This document shows positions 41,101 to 53,100 of a DNA stretch of 64,000 bases, in pieces; position 1 is the stretch's first letter; every line of letters begins with the position of its first letter. Under the pieces are notes generated by a model, which was given only the letters and a program-made list of their open reading frames with translations, made no database searches and was not told the DNA's origin. The translations under genes were made by a program, and so were the position numbers. Source of the DNA: Thalassia testudinum. Its lineage: Eukaryota > Streptophyta > Magnoliopsida > Alismatales > Hydrocharitaceae. The stretch is from NCBI GenBank assembly GCA_037157565.1, contig JAZHRO010000013.1, positions 72,657,501 through 72,721,500 on the forward strand, written 5' to 3'.

Positions 41101-44100
41101 TGATGCATCAGGAAAATGTCGAAGATTAGTTGTTTTGAAGATATGTGAATTTTTTTTTGGAAGACTTATTGCATGTGTGATTTTGATAAATTTTTTATTT
41201 TTATTTCTTAGTAGTCTCCCATGTAAATTCTCCCTTCTCATTTTCCGTGCATTGTGTAATAGATGTGAATCCCATCAATGAGAATTACCTACAAATAATG
41301 CAGAACAAACCCACAAACAGGCTCATTACAGACAACAACAAAGCCTTCCCCTAGACTAAGTGGAGAGGCTCATTGAAGAAAGAGGGTAAATTTTGGCCAA
41401 GTTAAATTTCAGGAGTGCAAAATGACGTTCAAGAGACCATGAGATTGTCTCTACTGAAATTTTCATAACACTAACAAGAAGTGGGTGATCCTAGATTGAC
41501 TATTGCTTTAGCATTGGGTGGCTGTCTGTCACAAATGGACCCTAAGGCTGCATTTGATCAGGGGATAAGTTTGATATCTGGATAACCCTTGGATGGGGTT
41601 TTGGCTGTATAGAGGAATAAGTCGAACAGAAGTGAAAGTTAGAAGGATGTAACGTGAGCGGGACTTTTCAATAGTAGATGGTTGTCATGTTGGGAATGCC
41701 GTAAAATGAAAGGTTATCCAGGTGAAACAGAAGAAACAATCATTGTTGAGAATGGTGTACGATTTTTTTTTTAAAAAGCTAAAAGTCTTTTGACTTAAAC
41801 AGTGACAAGGATAATGATGGAAAGTGGCACCCCAAAACCCTTGCACGGGTAGTGGAAGGAAACCGTTAACAAGCAATACTGGAAATAAACTTAAAAAATA
41901 GGTAATGGTGAACAGTAGTGGAAGGTAATGATAATCGAAAATCTACTAAACTTGTCGTCAAGTATCTCAATATATAGATCAGAGGGAAAACAACTCAACT
42001 TTATTTGAGAACCTTAATCCTTATTGTATACAGAATAGTATTACAGGGAAAACTACAACAACAATCAAGTCTTTTCCTACACTAAATGGGGTCGGCTATA
42101 TAGATTCTTTACCTCCACACAAATCGATTTTCAGTCATTTCAGAACTTAAATTAAAGTAATTAAGGTCATACTTAATAGTTTCCTTCCAACACTTATTTG
42201 GTCTTCCTCGCCCCCTCTTAACGGATTCAGCCTTCAACTTCTCGCATCTCTTAACTGGAGTATCTAGTGGTCTTCTTTGTAAATGTCTAAACCACCTTAG
42301 ACGTGCCTCTCTCATTTTATTCTCTATCGATGCCACCCTAACATTTTTTTCTAATAATCTCATTTAAAATACGATCATTTCTTATATGACCACACATCCA
42401 TCTTAACATCTTCATTTCTACCACAGACATCTTCTGTACATGCCTATAGTTAATAGCCTAGCATTCAGAATCGTACAACATGGTTGATCTCACCGCAGCT
42501 CGATAGTATTTTCCTCGGACTTTTAAAGGAACCATCTTATCACAGAGAACACCAGATGCACCCTTTCATTTCAACCACCCTGCATTAATTTTATATGTAA
42601 CATCTCCATCAATTACACTATCTTGTTGGAAAATGGATCCTAAGTACTTAAAAACATCTTTCATTGGAATGCACTCTTCTCCAATTTTTACATCCATCAC
42701 TTCATTGTTCCCTTTACTACTGAACTTGCATTCTATATACTCAGTCTTCATCCTACTTAGGCGTAATCCTTTATCTTCCAGGGCTTCTCTCCAAAACTCA
42801 AGTTTTCTATTCACTCCATCTCTTGTCTTATCAATCAACACAATGTCATCAGCAAAAAGCATACAACATGGCACCTCAGCTTGGATATGCTTTGTCAACT
42901 CATCTATGACCAAGGCAAAAAGATAAGGGCTTCGATCCTTAATGCAGACCAATGGTGATATCAAAGTAGTCTATCAAATCATCCTTAGTCTTTACACAAG
43001 CTGCAGCTCCATAGTACATATCCCTTATAAGGATTACAGGGAAAACTATTAAACAAAAAGTCCAAATCAAAAAGAACCTAACAAAGACTACATAGGAAAA
43101 CATAAACCATTTCTCCAAAACTCACTAGCATATATATATATATTCTTATTGATCTAAGATTATTCCAGCATTTCATGAAAGAATTTAAACTAGTCGACTT
43201 TGAGAAAAACACAAAAGCCTTCCATAGTCTATTACAAACCGTTCAATGGAGTAAAATGAGAAGTTCCATCAACATGCAAAAAGATTAAGTTCACGAAACT
43301 AAGAAAAGAGGATGTGCGAACCATACACCAACAGTTCCACCATATTCATTTAGAACAACTGCCATATGGACCTTTCGCACTCGGAGCTCTCTTAACAGAT
43401 TCCACACATTCATTGACTCTGCATCAGTATCAAAATACAGAAACCTGTAATCAGTCCCATGCTGGGAACATGAACTTTGCAATTAGACATACAAATATAT
43501 TTATACACTGTAATGTTCATTAAAGAGACAGGAAATACATAATCCACTGCAAATAACACCAAAAATTCCTATAAGTGAAAAAAAACAGATAGGAAACAAG
43601 TAATCAACAACAATTCCACTGATAAGCATTTCAATTGTCCTAAAGCTCAATGTTTCCACTCATTCCACTGATCAGCAACCTTTTTTCTTTTTTGAAAAAG
43701 AAAAGGGTGGTTAACAAGTAATGTTAACCCCCCAACTTCATTAATAAGCCAAGAATACCAACTAGTACAAATCATGTTATGGTGTTGTAAAACCCGATCT
43801 ACCAAAGACCTATCCCGCCTAAAAATCACCTATTTATGCTGCAACCAGATAAACCATAAAAGAAGAAAAGTCTTCCTGATAATCTCGTCATCAGTGATGG
43901 TCCCCTGCAAGCTAATCCAAAAATTGAAGGCGTGGCTAATAGACCATTGTCCCACACCAACCCAGCACAAGCAGACAAGCAGCGAACGTGATCTAGATCC
44001 TTGGAATCACCACCACACAAGGGACAAGAAGCATCCGCTTCGAGGGCCCACCATCTCCTGTGATTCTGTGTGATCAACCTACCCCTCCTTGGTAGCCACA

Positions 44101-47100
44101 GGAAAATTTTCCAACTTGAGGGGAGTTCTGCACTTCCAAATCTTCTTACAATCCATAGCTAATCTCTAATCAATCTAAGGTGTGCTATCCATATAAGCAA
44201 CATATGCTTTCCAAATGGAAAAAGCACCATGCCTCCACACCCAGTCATTGTTGCCTTGGCCAGGTCAAATATCGAAGAGGGTACCTAATAGTAGAATCAG
44301 CTCCTCAGCCCTAGCATTCAACAAGGAGGTGGGCAGACTAGGTGGCCAACACCCCTACAAGTAGTAGTCAGCCACAGATACAGAGGGATCAGTAGGCAAG
44401 GCAGCAAGCCTGGGGTAAATATCCGCAATAACTCCCGCAGGGGAGCATTCGTCAGTCAGTCCTGAAACTGAATCTCAAGCCATCGCCAAGAACGCTTCTA
44501 CAAAGCAGTCTGACCAATCTAAGAATCCTCTGAAGACTCATCCAAATAGGAGAGAACCCCACACCACCATTAAATTGATAGAAATTCAAGGAGGTTTTTT
44601 CTTCTATTCGTCAACTGATATTTATGCAATTCACCAAAAGATAATGAGTTTCATTAACACCAACAGCAACAACACAAAGCCTTTTCCCACACTAGATTGG
44701 GTTGGCTAATAATGAGTTTTATTAAAATTGAGAACATATAGCCTCTTCTTTGAAAAACTAATGAGAACATTGGAATTTCATAGTATAGGGCTGTGTACAT
44801 AATCCATGAACATAATTATGCTCTACCAAAGCCCAGTGGCGAATCAGATTCTTTGCTTGCATATCCTTGCCATTACTTTTGTCCTTGCAATTTTAGGAAT
44901 ATCACAACTTTGTCCAATCAACCAGGAGTACATTTGATCCTCTAATGAGGAAATTATATATCTTCAGCTTCTAAGACCGATCCATCTTAAGTGAACCTCC
45001 CCATTATATTAAATTAGTGCTACACTTGTTCTATCCTTAACAACAAAAGACACGCCATCGCCGATATGTCGATATCAAGGCCCCAAGAGATATCAACAGC
45101 CCCTGCCATATCTTTTTTCCTCATGTCGGTCAATACGTCTTCGATATTGAGGGGTATCAGTGACATATCGTTAAAATTTGGGTCCCTTAGTACAAAATTT
45201 TCAACATATCGACGATATATCACCGATATGTCACCGACATATCTTTCCTTCAAAAAAAAAAAAAGCATTTTCTTGTACATATAAGTGATTCCTAATTTAC
45301 AAAGATTATGAGTTGTGATCTATGGGCAACAATATGCCATATATCTAGGATCATGTCTCAAATCTACACCTTGATATGTCTGGGTGGTGCAAAGCTTTTG
45401 CTGTTCTTTGGGCTATCTGGCTGCAGATGAACTGTAAGGTTTTCAATAATGAGCAGGTTTGGGTGGAGAATGTGGTGAGAGAAGCTCGTTATTTTTTTGA
45501 TTCTTGGCTTCAAAACCTGTATGTTCCTTTTTTAAATTAATATAGTTGTAGGATGATTACCAAGCTCAGATAATCTTCCTTCTTTTTACTCAAAAAAAAA
45601 AAAAATCTAATTTGACTGAAAATGGTGATACAAAGTAGAAGTAGAATCCTATACATTAAGTCTCAAGATTCTACTCCTTGATGTGATTTGTGGAAATCAT
45701 GACAAACAAAGATCATAGAAATCCATGGTGATGCAACCTACCCAAATACTCTCTCGTCCTCCAAAAAATAGGACAAAGAAAGCATCCTAAGGTTACAACC
45801 ATATCAAGGTTGGATGTATCGGTATCGCCAGGTTTAGGTATATCGATACTGCTTGTAGGATCATTTTTCTATGATATCGACAATATATGAAACCAGGTTG
45901 GGCGGGAGGGAAATTTGAATATCAAGAGACTGCTGGGAGGGAAATCACACACGCACACGTTCTTTGTGCTTTTTTTTATGATGCATTAGTCATCAAAATG
46001 TTAATTTTTAACATTTTTTGACATTTTTTTGCCTTTCAGAGCGATTTCTCCAAAAGTCACCGATATCGGTGATATATCCCCGATATATCCCTTTTCTGAC
46101 TTGTCGAAATGATATCGATATCGATATTTAAAACCTTGAACTATGTTGGTGCCATCTTAAAATTTTAAAGGCTATAACCTTGTGTCTTGGTTATCTATTT
46201 CTGCATTAAAATCTTCAATATTGGGGATTTTTCTTTGATATGGAAGGGTATGAAAAAGGTGAAAGTACAAATACCACATAAACTTTAAAATTATGTATGA
46301 TTACTTTGTGTCTTTTCTTTTAGATGTTATGACTATCAATATGCTAGTAGCATGTTTCTATTATATTCAAAATATATACTTCTGGTCTTCTAGGCATCAT
46401 GCAGTAGTTATTAAAATGTTCAATTTCATCAATTTTGTGACATTTTTTGTCATTTGGACGTTTTAAAAAAAAAAGTCATTTTGAACTTTTCAAGTGATCA
46501 ATGTCGGCGACATGCCCTTTTTGACTTGTTGACATGACGTCCATATCAACATTTAAAACCTTGGCCCCAGATGACCTTGGCACTAATCCCTTGTACTACA
46601 ATCCTCTTAACTATGCAACATTTCTAGCCTAAGAACAATCTCATAAAATTTTCCATTTAATTGCAATCCTTTCGTCACAAAAATCTCCCAAATATTCAGA
46701 TGCTCATATAATGCAATAACTAATGATCAATACCCTGCCCAATACGTCAATCAATTTTTGTGTATATGACTTATCCAAAAGGATAAAGTTAGCAATTTTT
46801 GCATATAATCCTCCTACAAACATTCACAATTACACATATGCGCTACCTTTTTCATATTTACACACTGCGTAGTTGCTAACCTTCGAAAACCATTGGTTAA
46901 GATCCATCCAAAGGAGCCATTTGTGCTAAGAAAAAAACATCAAAATAAATCAACTATCACCACAAAGAAATCCAAAATATCCCTAATATGGGGTCAACAT
47001 GAGCGATACATGCCCCCATTCCATGTCTTCTTGTACTACAATTTTTTTAGGTATGATACAAGATCTTCTTTGAGCTATTGCAGGTTCTCCCCATGCGTTT

Positions 47101-50100
47101 CACCTCTTTCCTTGCCTTATTTCCATATCGATTCTTCATTTTCATGAAGATTTTAAGTTCTATTCACGTCCTACATCTATACATATTTCTTTTCTTTTTC
47201 TTTTGGTAGATTCATCTTGATTCTTGTAACCTCATCTCATATATCTTGCTTAAGTTCTAATATCATCATGATTCTCTAAGTCATGGATCATCACATCACG
47301 AAATCATCATGCATGATATTTAACATACAAAAGCAAGTAGAGCTAGCATGAACCGGCACTTCACACTTTCACGTGGTAAACAAGTATTAGTTAGTAGTAT
47401 TGGCCTATTAAGAACTAAATAGAGTACTAAATTTGTTTACAGAATTGTAGTGTTTCACATAATAGAGATTCAATGGAGTAGTGGAGGTGATCTACTCCTG
47501 TTACATACACCCTGAATGTGCAAAGACAATTTGGAGTTTGTGAATGAAACATTCACAAGAGGCATGGCATCAAGTAACTTAAGTGTACAATACCGATTTC
47601 ATGGAAATTGTGTCATACAATACATTCAACATAGATGGAGGCAACTAAAAGCATACTCTAGATTCCATTCTTGAGGTCCGACACATGGAGTAGGATGTTA
47701 ATATATTCTCATTAGTGGCAATGGTCCAATATAGTGGTTAGTGGTAAGTAGCATTAAAACCAGAGAGAGTCTATTCATCTTGTTCGCAATTTGATGGTCC
47801 AATACATGCACATTACTTACCAAAAAAAAAAGGATATTATTCATTGCTACAGCTTGATGAGAGATATAGATGGTTGAAGGCTTTCAATTTTCCCTGGATA
47901 ATTTGAGTGATCTTAGTTAGAAACACATTGTTAAAGTATTAGAAAAGGAGTTAGAATCTTCAGGTATTTAAGAGAGTCTATTTTTAGTAAGTTTAAGCGT
48001 CCTACTCAATTTTATATTCTTGTTAGTCAGTTTTATAATCATGTTGGGCCTTTCATATATTTTTTCTAACCATACTCCCCATAGAAGAGAGATCAAGTGT
48101 TTGAATTCAATAAGAGGCATTATTATTTTCTCCAACATAGTATCAAAGTGCAACGCCTCTTCCCTCAATCCTCATGATTGAGGATTCATGTTGCCCACAT
48201 CTTCGATCTCTGCGCAAGGTAGATCAACTCCATTGCCACCGCACACCACTAGCCTCATCAAGGCACGCAACTCTGCATGCATCGCCACTGTACCATTCCC
48301 TCCCTATCGCACGCACAAGTCGTGGTTGCACTCCCTCTACCACACACGCAGAGTGCATGGCTGCATTGACTCTGCCACGTGCCTAGTGCATGGTTGCACC
48401 TACCTACCACGCATGTAGCGCATGGCTACTCCTTCCCTACCATATGCCTAGCACATAACCTCTACCTCCCTATCGTGCGCACGATGCATGGCCCTCCCTG
48501 TGCATGATCCCATGAAGTAACACTACTATGCACGACATTGCATACCTCTATTTGACTACCTAATCTACTTCTCAACATGACGACGTTCGAATCACCCTCT
48601 TTTACTACTGTCGTTGCTACAAACCTTCTAGCCAATTCTACTGCTACCTCGAGTTCCTCTAGAGCCTCTATTCCTCTTGCTAGAAATCCCGATAACCCTG
48701 ATGATTGTGGGGGATATGAGCAACAGTCTCATCTCCTATTACTACTACTTGATATCATCTCTCGTCTACTGCCTGCTTGAGATCGTCTCTTGACTACTGC
48801 CTACTTGGGATTATCTCTTGGTTCAGCCTACTTTGTGTTGCTGCTTGGGATCATCTCTAGTTCTACTATTATTTCTGCTTGGGATCGTCACCTACTACTT
48901 GTCTACTATTGCTGCTGGCCTGCTCCTCTAGCCAGAAGATGTCATATGTAAAGGGGAGTCTCATTTTGTCCCTTATAGCAAGTTGAGCTCAATTATCATC
49001 TACGCTCCAACTTGAGGAGTGTATATTAGGAAAGTTGTTAGAATCTTTAAGATTAGGATTGAGTTTATTTTTAGTAATTTTAAGAGTCCTAGTCAATTTT
49101 ATATTCTTGTTAGTCAGTTTTACAGTCTCGTTGGATCTTTTATGTAATTTTTTCTAACCCTATTTTCTATATATAAGAGAGATAGGCTCTTGATTTTAGT
49201 AAGAGGCATTATTATTTTCTCCAAGACACACCTTGATGGAATTTAGTTTCAATTACTATCAATTTATCTATATATGTGTTTAGAGAGTTGTACATAATGT
49301 ATTTGATCTTGACTATGTATGAACCTAAGTAAGGATTGAAAATTGTGTTACTATCAAAAAAAAATGTGGACTTGTGTTTGTTCAAGTATTTACTACGTTT
49401 TGCTATCACAATCCAATAATTTTTTTTTACTCTTTCCTATATAAACATTTGCTTATGCATGTAATAATCACTAAAACCATGATTTTTGTAAACATCTGAG
49501 ATATTTTGAACCACTTGAGCTAATTAAGGATAGCGGCAATGTGCCCAACACATCCCCTTTTCAACTTTGCTACTATGGCATCATCCTCAAGGGTCACTAT
49601 GAAGGGGTTGGGGAAAAGGGGTGTGTAGCAACTGAAAAAAGGGGAAGAGGATGAAGAGGAGGTTGGGAACAAGGCAGGGTTACAGAGGCTCTGCAGAGGT
49701 AAGGGACAGGGTCATTGGGGTGTTTAGCATTGCAGTTAGGAATTGGCAAGATACGATGATAGGTTTTTTTTTCCTTCTTTTGTGAACTTGACCTTGGTCC
49801 TTAGATGGGATTTAACATCCAAATTACCTACGAGAGCTAAACGACTCAAATGCACTGGCTTACTAACACAATCTCTGAAAAAGAGTCATCAATCTGATTC
49901 ACTCTGTTGAACAAGCCTTAGTGACCAAACAAATCCAGGATTGATCAAGCAGATGAGAATATGCCTCAACACAGGCCATGCAGAGGCTCAATCATTGAGA
50001 TTGATGTCCTTGAGGAACTCCACTTACATGAACCTATCTGTAAAGGGACAATTGGAGTCCTTTGCGAGGGTATATTGTCCCCAAGCAAGCTCCTCAATGC

Positions 50101-53100
50101 GCTGCACCCTCAGGGTTGGACTCCTCTTTGTCCTCCAAATTATTCGATCCAAGGTCATGATATCTTACAATGGTTACTTTGTGTCATTAGACTAATGAAA
50201 TGGCATCTATGGAAATTAGAGCAGCTTTACTGTGGGGTTTGTGTAAATATGAAAAAGGTAGGAATGTACAAGTAATTACGAATGTTTACAGGGATGTTTA
50301 TGCAAAACCCTCAGGAATAATCCCAAGGGTCATCTCATCTTGCAAGTTCTGACACCATCATCACCCAATGCCTAGTTTTACCAAACTCACATTACATATA
50401 TTTCATATTAGTAATTAACTCAAACCAGACTGAGGAAACTCAACCCATGATTCTAACATGAAAACAACAAATAGAGTTCATCTACCAACTTAATACCAAT
50501 AGTGAATAGAGTACACCAACAGGCATCACCTACGCCTAACAGAGAGGTAAGGAATCAAAACTGAGCATTGACATACAATTAATAAAAACTTGGATGAAAT
50601 ATTATAATTTAAAAGAAAACCGTATAGAAAGCTCAAGAAATTAACCAAAAATTAACTGTCATACATTCTGTGAATGTTGCAAAAATTTCTACCTGGGACA
50701 AAATATGTAGGCTTGTGAACAATATCACCCACCATACATTCTTCTAGCTGTTCAACCTTCATAAGATCAAATAGTTTACCTTGTCAACTGAAAGCACAAG
50801 TAATATGCAGCCATTGCCATCATCAGGAAATTATTAGTTACCAACCCAACTAACCTTCTCAACATACTCTAGCATGTCCATTGCATAAGCAATACCAATG
50901 ATATTATCTATACGTTGTTCAAACACAGGCACCCTAACATTAAGATATTAGCATAACTCTAATATTAGCATAACTCCAACCAAAAATATATAACATAACA
51001 CTCCAGGTAAGACAGAATTTTGAGTACCTGGAATATTGATAGGTTACCCATAACTTCTGGAAATCAATTAGCTTTGCGCTTGCATCAATAGCAATGACAT
51101 CAACCAAGGGTGTCATTACCTCTCTAACATCTGTGTCCTTTATCTCAAGCACATTTTCAATCATATCCTGCAAACCACGATTCCTATGCAGGTGAGACAT
51201 GCAAAAAAGATGGGAAAAAGTGGACTATCGTTTTCGGGGGAAACAAAAGTGAACATTATTGGTAATCTCATTAACACTTTTTTTTTCATAAGCTTATTTT
51301 TTCAATGGCCATTAGTCCAAAGGTTCTTTTTGTTTCCTGCTCTCTTTCTCTTTTATGCACTTGTTTATTGCATTATTGATTAGTCAGAAATCGGCAATTG
51401 ATATTTAGTCGGTGAGGTCACCGACTAAGGAGTATACGATATGCAAGTGATTAATTGGGGATTAATCACTTTAGTATTTTTAAGTATTTAAAAATTTAAA
51501 TATAATTATATATACTATTACACATATTATATATACATATATACAAATTAAAAATATGCACATATGTATTAGTATTATTTTTTAACATGCATATTCTCTC
51601 AAGAAGACCCGACAAGCAACGAAGAGGGCCGTGCTGATCAAGGTTGCAAAAATTGACAATCAGTATTCAGTCAGTGAGGTCACCGACTAAGGAACATACG
51701 GTATGCAAGTGATTAATTGGGGAATAAACAATTTAGTATTTTTAAGTATTTAAAAATTTAAATATAATTACATATACCATTGTACATATTATATATACAT
51801 ATACAAAACTTGAAAATATGCACATATGTATTAGTATTATTTTTTTGATATGCATATTCTATCAAGGAGATTGGACAAGCAACAAGGACAGGCACGGTGA
51901 TCGAGGACTGAGGAGAATCAAAGAGAGGAGCAGATTTAGGATTTCATTAAGATTCAAATATAGGGGAAGGGGGATGGAGAATTCAAGTAGGGTTCTTTTC
52001 CTCTTCGATGTGCCAATCAAGATACAAAAAATTGAACTCCCAATGCTCGATCGGACAATTAATCAATTGATTAATCGGACAGTTGGCCAATTAATCGATC
52101 CACTCGATTATAGGCCTGATTAGTGATATGTGATTCGATCCTTGACCACGTACGGTTAATTGGCTGCGTAGACTGATTTTTGCAACCTTGGTGGTGATGG
52201 AGGATTGAAGAGAATCGGAAAGGAAAGCACGTTTAGGGTTTCAATAAGATTCAAATGTAGGAGGAGGGGGATGAAGTCAAGTGAGGTTCTTTTACCCTGC
52301 AGCGTGACAATCAAGACAAAAAATTGAACTCTCAATGTTAGATCGAACGATTAATTAATCAATTAATCTGATTAATCGGTAATATTGATATGCAGTTCAA
52401 TCCCCGACCGCATACGATTAATCGGTATTAATCGACAGCATAGACCAATTTTTGCAGCCTTAAACCACCACTTGGATTCTAGAAGCAAGGAAGGAACCCC
52501 GACGAGGAAAGGAAGTGGCCAATAACTGAAGCAAAGATTCAAGTTAATACAACTGGAAAAAAAAGGGGTTGGGCCTCCAATTACACAATAAAAAGATGTA
52601 AACAGATAGAAAACAATTGCTAGGTTTAGGGAGATAATAGCCACTGATTAGAGTGTAATTGAGTGCAGAAGCATTTAACATGTTATCCACTCTAAAGACA
52701 ACCCATCAACGTCTTTCCTGCTGCACATACTTTGACAACTATGATTCATGACAGAATGTCAATTTTAGAGAGTAGAAAAGTCCCCACCAGCATCTCTCTA
52801 GTTTGAGCAATGGACTCAACAAAGTTAGAATTGACAGTTAGAAGTAACACTTAACCTCAGAAAAGTGCACAAGGCACTTAGAATTGAGAATTAGAAGGCA
52901 GACTTGACTGCAGAAAAATGCACTCAGAACCATAAGCATGCCAGATAAAACAAATATGTTAATCTTCAGTGCAAGAATAAATGTCTGTATCAGTATTTTG
53001 CACTTGTTTTTCTTTTACATTATGCCACCTGGCAATGATGGCTAGTTATACATCCTTGACACTTTCAAAGCTTGAGAAAAAACATTAGGATTTTTCTTTA

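Larger units (their letters stand above)
47929..49226 (+). mobile_element. Small LTR retrotransposon, internally deleted
   Basis: LTRs 47929-48137 (209 bp) and 49020-49226 (207 bp) share GAGTCTATTTTTAGTAA-type text. TAGTATCAAAGTGC at 48138 is the primer site and CAACTTGAGGAG before 49020 the purine tract. The flanks CACAT and CACAC agree at 4 of 5 positions. The roughly 880-bp interior has a leader with degenerate repeats (about 48230-48500) and a possible gag start MTTFESPSFTTVVATN at 48577, but no pol. Confidence 0.85.

Noticed and set aside
41546..41700. MITE starting AAGGCTGCATTTG
   Set aside because: Only one terminus resembles the 25946 element; no opposite end or duplication was found.
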